Source of the DNA: JBCCFC01 sp965213595
Lineage (GTDB): Bacteria > Chloroflexota > Anaerolineae > Caldilineales > Caldilineaceae
Length of the DNA stretch: 64,000 bases
Assembly: GCA_965213595.1 (NCBI GenBank)
Contig: CBDBZO010000002.1
Location: forward strand, 1,596,319-1,660,318
Reading direction: 5' to 3'
The notes beneath the pieces were generated by a model, which worked only from the letters and a program-made list of their open reading frames with translations, was not told where the DNA came from and did not search any database. How positions within the stretch are numbered: the stretch's first letter is position 1; every line of letters begins with the position of its first letter. Positions 26,043-33,193 of the stretch are shown here, piece by piece. The translations under genes were made by a program, and so were the position numbers.

Positions 26043-26771
26043 TCAACGCTCAAACTTCGTCCCCACGTGGATTGCCACCGTCCCCAACATTCTTTCCACG
26101 TAAAAGACGTTGCGCAGCCCGGCCTGCTCCATCTTGATTTGCAGCATCTCCGGCGCGGGAAAGTTAACGGTGCTGTTGGGCAGGTAGGCGTAGGCCTGCC
26201 CGTCGCCGCTGATCAGGCTGCCGACGAGCGGGACAAGCCGAAAGAAGTAGAGCGAGAAGAGCGGCCCCAGCAGCGTGTTGTCCGGCGGGGTGATTTCGAG
26301 GCAGACGACTTTGCCGCCGGGCTTGACGACGCGCGTCATCTCGCGGAAGGCGGCCACGCGGTCGTCGACGTTGCGCACGAGAAAGCCACAGGTGACGGCG
26401 TCGAATGAATCTGCGTCGTAGGGCAGGTGGAAAACGTCGGCCTGCGTAAAAGGAAGCTGCTGGCCGGGCACTTTGCCCACGCCCGCAGCCATCATCTCGT
26501 AGGTGAAATCCGCGCCCACGGCCTGCACGCCGGGATACTGCTGTTTGGCGGCGTAGGCGATATCGCCCGTGCCGGTGCCGACATCGAGCAGCAGCCCGCG
26601 CGGCGGCAGCTCGCAAAATTCGAGCAGCTCGCGCCGCCAGCCCTGGTCAAAGCCAAAGGTCATCACGCGGTTCATCAGGTCATACGTCGGCGCAATGCGG
26701 GCGAACATATCGTTGACGTAGACGGGTCGCTCGTCGGTCGTGGGCAGGGTGGAAAAGGGTTGGTTGGTCAT
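26043..26771 (-). CDS. UbiE/MenG-family C-methyltransferase
   Basis: This S-adenosylmethionine-dependent methyltransferase of 242 residues probably methylates demethylmenaquinone, the last step to menaquinone. VNDMFARIAPTYDLMNRVMTF is the usual N-terminal signature. Motif I is LLDVGTGTGDIA, and FDAVTCGFLVRNVDDR and GGKVVCLEI follow. The ATG at 26771 fits because conserved sequence begins soon after. The 16 residues before it come from a CACTACGCAC-like repeat. No other quinone genes are in the window. Confidence 0.9.
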   Translation of the reverse strand: MTNQPFSTLPTTDERPVYVNDMFARIAPTYDLMNRVMTFGFDQGWRRELLEFCELPPRGLLLDVGTGTGDIAYAAKQQYPGVQAVGADFTYEMMAAGVGKVPGQQLPFTQADVFHLPYDADSFDAVTCGFLVRNVDDRVAAFREMTRVVKPGGKVVCLEITPPDNTLLGPLFSLYFFRLVPLVGSLISGDGQAYAYLPNSTVNFPAPEMLQIKMEQAGLRNVFYVERMLGTVAIHVGTKFER

Positions 26772-27033
26772 GATGAATTGATGATGTGAGGCGTGGTGCG
26801 TGGTGCGTGCGCTGGTCACTTACCGATAAGTTACTGCAACCTATTTGTATTTGATGATGTAATAACACGGCACGAAATTTCGAGAAGTTGAGCAAAATTA
26901 ACGCGGAGACGCGGAGGCGCAAAGGGATTGTTCGTCGACGAGCTTTTCTCCGCGTCCCTGCGTCTCCATGTCAAGTATCATTGTAAAATTAAGCGCGTGG
27001 CACAAATCCGTGGAACCATAGTCGGCTGACGAC
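26772..27033. other. Intergenic region with short repeats
   Basis: It carries GTGCGTGGTGCGTG tracts near 26790-26815 and an 'AACGCGGAGACGCGGAGGCGC' hairpin at about 26898-26969. Nothing coding is visible. Confidence 0.55.
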
Positions 27034-27663
27034 TCACGCACTACGCACGACGCACACATTTCCCCAGTGCTCGTACTCCATGCCGCGCGCCGTCGCGTTC
27101 GCGGCCTCCTCGCTGTAAAGCCGACGCAGCAGGTGCAGCGCCATGTCGATGCCCGCGGAGACGCCCGCGCTGGTGACGATTTTACCTTCGTCCACCCAGC
27201 GCTCGCTGCCCGGTTCCCCACCGCGCACTTCGACATCGGGAAACATCTCCCGCATCCGCTCGACGCTCGCCCAGTGTGTCGTCGCCGCTTTGCCGTCGAG
27301 CAGGCCCGCTTGGGCCAGCAAAAAGCTGCCGGTGCAGACGCTCGTCGTCAATTCTGTTGAGTTGGCCCGCTCGCTAATCCAATTCACAACCGGTGCGTGG
27401 TGGATCAGCGCGCGCGTTCCTTGGCCGCCGGGCACAAGCAGAATGTCAAGCGCTGGGCAATCAGCCAGCGCGTAGCGCGGCTGCACAACCAATCCGTTAT
27501 TGCAGGTGATCGGCGCAGTCGACTCGGCGACAGCGAAGACGGTCAGCGGTCGCGCGCGGCTGTCGACGCCATCGCGGGCGGCGCTGAAGACTTCGTAGGG
27601 GCCGGCAAAGTCGAGCAGCTCGACGCCGTCGAAGATTAAAATACCAATGGTTCGGGGTTGCAT
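27034..27663 (-). CDS. DJ-1/PfpI-family protein
   Basis: This 209-residue class I glutamine amidotransferase-like protein starts IGILIFDGVELLDFAGPYEVF. The nucleophile elbow is TTSVCTGSFLLAQAGLLDG, with the reactive Cys in VCTGS, followed by TTHW. This is the subgroup that also forms the N-terminal domain of GlxA-type AraC regulators. Here the helix-turn-helix domain is absent. Isocyanide hydratase-like activity is one known role of the group. The ATG at 27663 is chosen because the upstream frame runs through CACGGATAAACACGG repeats. Confidence 0.87.
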   Translation of the reverse strand: MQPRTIGILIFDGVELLDFAGPYEVFSAARDGVDSRARPLTVFAVAESTAPITCNNGLVVQPRYALADCPALDILLVPGGQGTRALIHHAPVVNWISERANSTELTTSVCTGSFLLAQAGLLDGKAATTHWASVERMREMFPDVEVRGGEPGSERWVDEGKIVTSAGVSAGIDMALHLLRRLYSEEAANATARGMEYEHWGNVCVVRSA

Positions 27664-27818
27664 GGTTGCGAACGTCCTCACATCACTTTTGGACACGGAA
27701 TTTCTGGACACGGATAAACACGGATGAACACGGATTTTTTGCTCGTCAACAGATATTGCACCGCCTCTATCCGTGTGCAAAGCCCGTGTTTATCCGTGTC
27801 CTTCTCTTTGCACAGCGG

Positions 27819-28577
27819 CTACTTCGCCCGCTCAATCGCCGCGAGCACGCCTGCCGGATCGTTGGCCAGCAGCGCGTCGACGCCGAGGCGCAGATAGCCA
27901 GCGACGCGCGGCTCCGGCGTGGGATCGAGCGGGCAGACGAATTTGCCCTGGCCGTGGGCCCAGCGCGTGTAGAGCGGGTTGGCAAAGATCAGCGGCCAGA
28001 GCGGGCCGAGCAGCCGCGCTTCGCCCACGGGCAGCGGGTTGAAGCGGCTGATAATGCCCGTTGCCAAAGCCGGCTGTATTTGCTGGACAACCTTTACCCG
28101 GTTGTAGTGGAAGGAGACGACGGAGCCGCGCGCCAGCATCTCCGTCTCCGTCAGTAGGTCGACCAGCTGCTGGCCGCGCTCGCGCTGCAAAAATTGGTCG
28201 TCCTTTAGCTCCAGCAGCAGCGGCACCTGCGAGGCCGTCGCCTCGATCAGCGCGCGCAGGGTCGGAATTGGCTCGTTGCTCAGGCCGCCATCGGGGCGGC
28301 GGGTGCGGAACGTTTGCAGCTCGGCCAGCGTCATCTCGCTGATGCGGCCGCGGCCGTTGGTTGTGCGGTCGATGGTCGCGTCGTGGATCAGCACGATTTC
28401 GCTGTCGCGCGTAAAGCGCAGGTCGGTTTCCAGCGCATCGGCCCCCTGCTCCACGGCCAGCGCAAAGGCAGGCAGCGTATTTTCCGGCTCGCGCGTCTGC
28501 GCACCGCGATGGGCGACGATGAAGGGCGTGCCGCGCTGCTCGCGCAGCTTGCGCACGTTGTTCCAGGTGAGATTCAT
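27819..28577 (-). CDS. Glycerophosphodiester phosphodiesterase
   Basis: It hydrolyses glycerophosphodiesters to an alcohol and glycerol-3-phosphate. The TIM-barrel signature is intact: IVAHRGAQTREPENTLPAF (catalytic His), ALETDLRFTRDSEIVLIHD (metal Glu/Asp and second His) and a LLLELKD segment. The length, 252 residues, is usual for the cytoplasmic form, and there is no signal peptide. Its ATG overlaps the stop of the ancestral HNH module 2 nuclease frame (ATGA), so it was probably the third gene of that unit before the nuclease was interrupted. Confidence 0.92.
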   Translation of the reverse strand: MNLTWNNVRKLREQRGTPFIVAHRGAQTREPENTLPAFALAVEQGADALETDLRFTRDSEIVLIHDATIDRTTNGRGRISEMTLAELQTFRTRRPDGGLSNEPIPTLRALIEATASQVPLLLELKDDQFLQRERGQQLVDLLTETEMLARGSVVSFHYNRVKVVQQIQPALATGIISRFNPLPVGEARLLGPLWPLIFANPLYTRWAHGQGKFVCPLDPTPEPRVAGYLRLGVDALLANDPAGVLAAIERAK

Positions 28578-29204
28578 AGATCGTTTGGTGGATGTCGACC
28601 CAGCAGTGCTTCTTCTCGACGTATTTCTAGCATGACGGCTCGATTCAGGACAAGCGTGTTAACCGTTGCACGACCTGTAGCGGTCAATCCATGAAGGCGA
28701 AAACCGGCCCAGGTGAAACGTTGATGCCAGCTTTGACGATGCGGATTATAAATTGGTGCGAATGCGTTGGTTTCTGGGTCTTGTGCCTGTAACTTAGGCC
28801 TGCTTCAAGGGAAAAAGTTACCTGCGACTGTGACTGTCACTGTCCCAGGCCAGATGGCTTACGCGCTCGTGCGTGGACAGTGACTGTCACTGGCCCATAA
28901 AGGGTGACAGTCACGACCCGCACCAGGCGGGACAAGTTGCGTCTCGCCTGGCCGTGACGGTCACCCTGACCGGCTCATCGGACATTTATTTTCTTGCAAC
29001 GGCCTTAGCGAATTTGCGCAACGAGCAAGAGACGCAAGCCAGCGCTAAATTACCCGCAGTTGTTTCTCCGCCTGCCGCTATCGGAATAACATGGTCAATA
29101 TGAAACGTAGCGGCTTGCCCTGCCTGTGCGAGTCGACAATACTCACATCGTCCCTGCGCCCGATCCGTCGCAAGTCGTCGTAGGGCAGGGGGAATATACT
29201 GCAT
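28574..29204 (-). pseudogene. HNH endonuclease of module 2, split by a MITE-like element
   Basis: The N-terminal part (from ATG 29204) gives RCEYC, HIDHVIPIAAGGETTAGNL and CVSCSLRKFA, then stops within the inserted repeat at 28986-28988. The rest of the protein continues on the far side: QAQDPETNAFAPIYNPHRQ, then GLTATGRATVNTLVLNRA, ending at TGA 28574-28576. Deleting 28797-29004 plus one TTA (211 bp) joins CSLRKFAK to LQAQDPETN in one frame of 139 residues. This aligns along its length with the 142-residue HNH of module 1 (DPQTKRVTTLYHPRRDRW, HTGRATVHFLQLNN). The truncated product keeps the HNH core but loses about half of the protein. Confidence 0.88.
28797..29004. mobile_element. MITE-like element copy 5 inserted in an HNH gene (208 bp, TTA duplication)
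   Basis: The left end GGCCTGCTTCAAGGGAAAAA and the right end TTATTTTCTTGCAACGGCC form the terminal inverted repeats, and TTA flanks both (28794-28796, 29005-29007). The core consists of two GTGACNGTCAC palindrome pairs: 28830-28845 with 28875-28890, and 28904-28914 with 28954-28964. Loss of element plus one TTA restores the host gene frame. Confidence 0.88.
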
Positions 29205-29207
29205 CGA

Positions 29208-29423
29208 TTAATTTTGACGATACCTTTGAGCACGCAGATGCAACAGAGAGAGGAATTCAGCCAGTTCGACTAAGCCTTCGGCTTCAAGTCGTTCGTCTGC
29301 GGTCAACGATTCACCCGCATCTTGGCGATCCAGCAAATTCTGCAAACGCGTCTGCACAGCGGCTGGCAGTTGAAAACGGACAAGACTGGTCGGGATTTCT
29401 ATCGTCTCTTCTATTGTTTGCAT
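29208..29423 (-). CDS. Small helical-tailed partner of HNH module 2
   Basis: This 71-residue protein has a C-terminal part (ESLTADERLEAEGLVELAEF, then LSLLHLRAQR) matching the helical tail of the module 1 partner (LTQAEERELDQYEYIEHLV, then KAKAR). AAGGAG lies 7 bases before the ATG. The gene ends 3 bases before the HNH start. It is shorter than the module 1 partner and lacks the middle section. With the nuclease broken, its present role is unclear. Confidence 0.68.
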   Translation of the reverse strand: MQTIEETIEIPTSLVRFQLPAAVQTRLQNLLDRQDAGESLTADERLEAEGLVELAEFLSLLHLRAQRYRQN

Positions 29424-29570
29424 GGTAATGCTCCTTTACAGGCTGCTCACACGGTAACGCACAGGATCAGTTGGCTCCCATCGCGCCCTGTCGTAAACTC
29501 ATGCTCGGCCTCATTACAGCAGCGGCGCTGTTTCCGAATTTTAACACAAATCACTGGAGTAAACGAGTTC

Positions 29571-30440
29571 ATGTCCTTCTTCCTCTCCAAACTGCTGCCG
29601 CTTTTCATCTATCCGCTGGGGCTGGCCTGCGTGCTGCTGATCGCGGCGCTGGCGCTGCGGCGCTGGCGCAGGTGGCAGACGACGCTGGTCGTGCTGGCGT
29701 TCCTGGCGCTGTGGCTGGGCGGCAACCGCATCGTGACAATGGCGGTGGTGCGCTCGCTGGAGTGGCGCTATGAGCCGGTGGAGGTGGCGGAGCTGGCGGC
29801 GGACGAAGCGGGAAATATGATTGTCGTGCTGGGCGGGGCGACGCGCACGCCGGGCGATCAGCGGCTGCTGCCGGAGGTGAACGAGGCGGGGGACAGGCTG
29901 CTGCACGCGGCGTGGCTCTACCAGCAGCTGGGTCGGCAAGGGGAAGCGCCGACGGTCTTGCTCAGCGGCGGCAGCGTGGTGCTCAACGAGGCGCGGCCAC
30001 AGGTAGATGAAGACGGGGCCGAGCAGGACGAGGAGATTATCGGCGAGGCGGTGCAGATGGCGCGGCTGCTGGACTTGATGGGCGTGCCGGAGACGGCGCT
30101 GCTGATCGAGGACCAGTCGTGGAACACCTACGAGAACGCCGTCAACACGCGGGCGCTGCTGGAAGCGCGCGGCTTTGATTTCGACCAGCCCGTCCTGCTC
30201 GTGACTTCGGCCATGCACATGCCGCGCTCGGTGCGCATCTTCGAGCGGCAGGGCTTTACCGTGCTCCCCGCGCCGACGGATTACCTCGTCGCGCGCGGGG
30301 ATTGGGCCTACTACACGTCGCCCTCGCTACAGATGCAGACGATGAACCTGCTGCCCAGCGCCGCCGATCTCGATCTCACGTCGAAGGCGATCAAGGAGTA
30401 CGTTGGGCTGGTCGTCTACCGGCTGCGCGGCTGGGCGTAG
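29571..30440 (+). CDS. ElyC/SanA/YdcF-like DUF218 membrane protein
   Basis: This 289-residue protein has two N-terminal membrane helices (residues ~6-28 and ~34-52), then a DUF218 domain. It shows IVVLGGATRTPG, LLSGGSV, EDQSWNTYENAVNTRALL and VTSAMHMPRSVRIFERQGF. Relatives such as ElyC act at the inner membrane in envelope polysaccharide or peptidoglycan metabolism, though the reaction is not settled. The ATG at 29571 follows GGAG, 11 bases upstream, and begins the first helix. The stop abuts a decayed MITE-like end. Confidence 0.9.
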   Translation: MSFFLSKLLPLFIYPLGLACVLLIAALALRRWRRWQTTLVVLAFLALWLGGNRIVTMAVVRSLEWRYEPVEVAELAADEAGNMIVVLGGATRTPGDQRLLPEVNEAGDRLLHAAWLYQQLGRQGEAPTVLLSGGSVVLNEARPQVDEDGAEQDEEIIGEAVQMARLLDLMGVPETALLIEDQSWNTYENAVNTRALLEARGFDFDQPVLLVTSAMHMPRSVRIFERQGFTVLPAPTDYLVARGDWAYYTSPSLQMQTMNLLPSAADLDLTSKAIKEYVGLVVYRLRGWA

Positions 30441-30486
30441 ATCACGTTTTCAAAAAATTAACTACACCGGCTTAAGCCATGTTGGA
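30441..30486. mobile_element. Partial MITE-like end (copy 6)
   Basis: CAAAAAATTAACTACACCGG followed by CTTAAGCCATGTTGGA matches the left end of copies 2 and 3. No right end is found, so this is a truncated copy lying between the ElyC-like gene and the 268-bp tandem array. Confidence 0.65.
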
Positions 30487-30502
30487 TGCGTATCGTACCT
30501 CA

Positions 30503-31240
30503 CCACCCAACCAGTTTTATCGACCGGCGCGGGGGTCGTTGGTCGGATCTCAAGCGTGCAGCGCACGCCGCAGCCGTTGGTGACTGTGCCGCCGCACCTT
30601 GCGGCGTGCAATGCACGCGACCGGCGCTATTCGCCAGCGGCCCGCGCCAGCCGCGATTCGGCTTCGGCGACGGGGAGGTTCGGCCAGCCGCTGGGGGATG
30701 ATAGTCGAGTGCGACGCACGCCGCCCGTTCGGTTGGCCCACGAAGCGTCGCGCGCGGCGTGCGTTGCACTCATAAACCAACCAGCTTTATCAACCGGCGC
30801 GGGGGTCGTTGGTTGGATCAAGCGTGCAGCGCACGCCACAGCCGTTGGTGACTGTGCCGCCGCACCTTGCGGCGTGCAACGCACGCGACCGGCGCTACTC
30901 GCCAGCGGCCCGCGCCAGCCGCGACTCGGCTTCGGCGACGGGGAGGTTCGGCCAGCCGCTGGGGGATGATAGTCGAGTGCGACGCACGCCGCCCGTTCGG
31001 TTGGCCCACGAAGCGTCGCGCGCGGCGTGCGTTGCACTCATAAACCAACCAGCCTTGCCGACCGGCGCAAGGGCCGTTGGTTGGATCAAGCGTGCAGCGC
31101 ACGCCGCAGCCGTTGGTGACTGTGCCGCCGCGCCTGGCGGCGTGCAATGCACGCGACCGGCGCTACTCGCCAGCGGCCCGCGCCAGCAGCGATTCGGCTT
31201 CGGCGACGGCGAGGTTGAGGGCTTGGGCCAGCCGCTGGGG
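30503..31240. repeat. 268-bp tandem repeat array containing a gene 3' end
   Basis: The marker GTGCAGCGCACGCC starts at 30556, 30824 and 31092, exactly 268 bases apart. Two full units and a third partial unit are very similar. Each contains the last ~25 codons of the TPR gene in minus orientation (VAEAESRLARAAGE followed by stop), and the third unit merges into the real gene end (31163). Long plus-strand frames across the array are repeats of non-coding sequence. Confidence 0.9.
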
Positions 31241-32290
31241 GATGGTGGGGTCGCTGGTGCTTTCTTGCAGGCGCACAAGCGCTAGCAACGCAACTGCGAA
31301 TTGGTGGTCTTGGTAGCTGGCAAAAATTGACGCGGCTTCCAGTGTGTAATCGATCGCTTCCCCCCACCTTTCCTGAGCTTCGGCCATCAGCCCAAGGTGA
31401 CCGCATGTGCGAGCCTGCTCGTAGCGGTCGTCAAATTTGATAAAGATTTGCAGTGCCTCTTTGTAATAACGCTCCGCCTCCCCCCACTTCTGCTGCTTCT
31501 GTGACAACATTCCCAACTGACCATAGGTGCCTGCCTGCTCGTAGCGGTCATTAAACTCGATGTAAATTTGCAGCGCCTCTTTGTAGTGGCGCTCGGCCTC
31601 GCCCCACTGCCACTGCTCTTGCGCCATTGCCCCTAGGTTGTGCAGCGTGCTGGCCTGGCTGAAGTGGTCGCTGAAGTCGATAAAGATTTGCAGCGCCTCT
31701 TTGTAGTAACGCTCCGCCTCCCTCCACTGCCGCTGCTTCTGTGCCATCATGCCCAACTGGTGCAGCGTGCCAGCTTGTTCGTAGCGGTCGTTAAAGTCGA
31801 TTTTAATTTGCAGTGCCTCTTTATATTGGCGCTCCGCCTCCTCCCACTTCTGCTGCGCTTCCGATACGATCCCCAACTGATGAAAAGTGATGGCTTGGCT
31901 GTGGCGGTCGTTAAAGTCGATTTTAATTTGCAGTGCCTCTTTATAGTAGCGCTCTGCCTCTCTCCACTGCCGCTGTTTCAGCGACACTCTACCCAACCCA
32001 TGCAGTACGGTGGCTTTTAGTTTGCCCCTTTGAAGGAGATCGAATCCTTCAACATTTCCGATAAGTTCGAGTGTACGTTCATATGACTTCTTCGCATCAT
32101 CAAACTTTTTGTTCAAGAGTTGTTGTTTAGCAACTTCATCTAACGCACCTGCAAATGATGCGCCGATCGGTCCCGCTAAAATTTCTTGAGGATATGCCTC
32201 CATCTTTTGGTAAACATTTTGGCCTAATGCCAAAGCCCGTTGCTGGTCTTGAATGCGATCTAGATACAAAGTTAAAGGGTAATGAGTACT
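31163..32290 (-). pseudogene. TPR C-terminal part of a split CHAT-NTPase-TPR gene
   Basis: This fragment follows the IS5 insertion and is in frame with the upstream half once the insertion and 3 bp are removed. It encodes about 375 residues. The core is five or six tetratricopeptide repeats with a 40-residue period (WREAERYYKEALQI, WEEAERQYKEALQI, WGEAERHYKEALQI), so alike that recent repeat duplication is likely. It ends LAVAEAESLLARAAGE. Only a TTG start is available after the insertion, so it is probably not translated alone. Its 3' end is duplicated in the adjoining tandem array. Confidence 0.82.
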
Positions 32291-32292
32291 TA

Positions 32293-33190
32293 GAGTGTAT
32301 TTGAAAAGTCGGAGCTAGGCCTTGATGCGGCCCAACATAGTCGCGATGGAAGCGGCATAGATCATGCCTTCGCTGCTCTGCGGACAGCGCTCGTAGTCCT
32401 TGCTCAAGCGACGATACTTGCCGAACCAGGCCAGCGTGCGCTCGACGACCCAGCGGCGGGGCAGAACGACGAAGCCCTTTTGGTCTTTGGGCCGTTTGAC
32501 CACTTCCAGGGCAATGTCGAGTGTATCGCGCACCCACTCGACCAGGCCGCCCTTCTCGTAAATGCCGTCGGCCCAAATGAGTTGCAGCGAGTCGACGGTC
32601 TCGGTGACCTTGTCCAAAACGCGCTTGGCCCCGTGGTAGTCCTGCACGTTGGCCGCGTGCACAACCACGTCGAGTAAGTTCCCGACGGTGTCGACCACGA
32701 TGTGGCGTTTGCGCCCGCTCACCTTTTTGCCTGCGTCGTAGCCACGAATACCGCCCGCCTCAGTGGTTTTGACGCTCTGACTATCCATCACCGCCGCGCT
32801 TGGTTTCGGGGCCCGGTTGCGTTGCAGGCGGTCAAAGCGCCGCAGCGCCCGGTTGAGGTAGCGCCAGGTGCCGTCCTTGCACCACTTGCGAAAGTGGTAG
32901 TAAACGCTGTTGGGGTTTGGCAGGTCGTGAGGCATGTTTGCCCACTGTCCCCCATTGCGCAAAATGTAAAAAATGGCGTTGACCACCTCGCGCAACTCCA
33001 ACTCCATTGGTCGCCCCAGCCGGTTCTGTTCGAGTCGTCGCCGCAGGCGAGCTTCTAGCCATGCCCACTGCGCGTCCGTTACGTCGCTTGAGTATCCTTT
33101 TCGTTTGTGTGACAATGTCCTTCTCCTGTTTGGTGAATGGCTTCGGTTTGCACCTCCCATTCTACCAAACAGGACTTTTCAAATACACTC
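32293..33190 (-). mobile_element. IS5-family insertion sequence (898 bp)
   Basis: The perfect 18-bp terminal inverted repeats are GAGTGTATTTGAAAAGTC (32293-32310) and its complement at 33173-33190. The flanks are TTA on the left and TAA on the right, as expected for a 3-bp TNA duplication with a changed middle base. It is inserted in the same orientation as its host gene. Excising 901 bp restores the CHAT-NTPase-TPR frame. Confidence 0.92.
32315..33160 (-). CDS. IS5-family transposase
   Basis: This 281-residue DDE transposase has an N-terminal domain (SDVTDAQWAWLEARL... YYHFRKWCKDGTW), then the catalytic core with VMDSQSVKTTEAGG (first Asp), IWADGIYEKGGL (second Asp) and VVERTLAWFGKYRRLSKDYE (Glu in the Y-(2)-R-(3)-E-(6)-K-like segment). 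It is a single intact frame filling the element, so the insertion sequence may still be active. Confidence 0.94.
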   Translation of the reverse strand: MGGANRSHSPNRRRTLSHKRKGYSSDVTDAQWAWLEARLRRRLEQNRLGRPMELELREVVNAIFYILRNGGQWANMPHDLPNPNSVYYHFRKWCKDGTWRYLNRALRRFDRLQRNRAPKPSAAVMDSQSVKTTEAGGIRGYDAGKKVSGRKRHIVVDTVGNLLDVVVHAANVQDYHGAKRVLDKVTETVDSLQLIWADGIYEKGGLVEWVRDTLDIALEVVKRPKDQKGFVVLPRRWVVERTLAWFGKYRRLSKDYERCPQSSEGMIYAASIATMLGRIKA

Positions 33191-33193
33191 TAA

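Noticed and set aside
30441..31240. Possible CRISPR-like array
   Set aside because: The repeat period is 268 bp with no short repeat/variable spacer structure. No CRISPR array was found anywhere, and the Cas4-like protein has no cas neighbours.
30403..31285. Several plus- and minus-strand frames with repeated peptide sequence
   Set aside because: They are translations of the 268-bp tandem array and not independent genes. The only real coding part is the TPR gene end at 31163.
32136..32576. Frame running from the transposase into the TPR fragment
   Set aside because: It reads the transposase in the wrong frame and then a shifted TPR sequence. Neither part matches a family.
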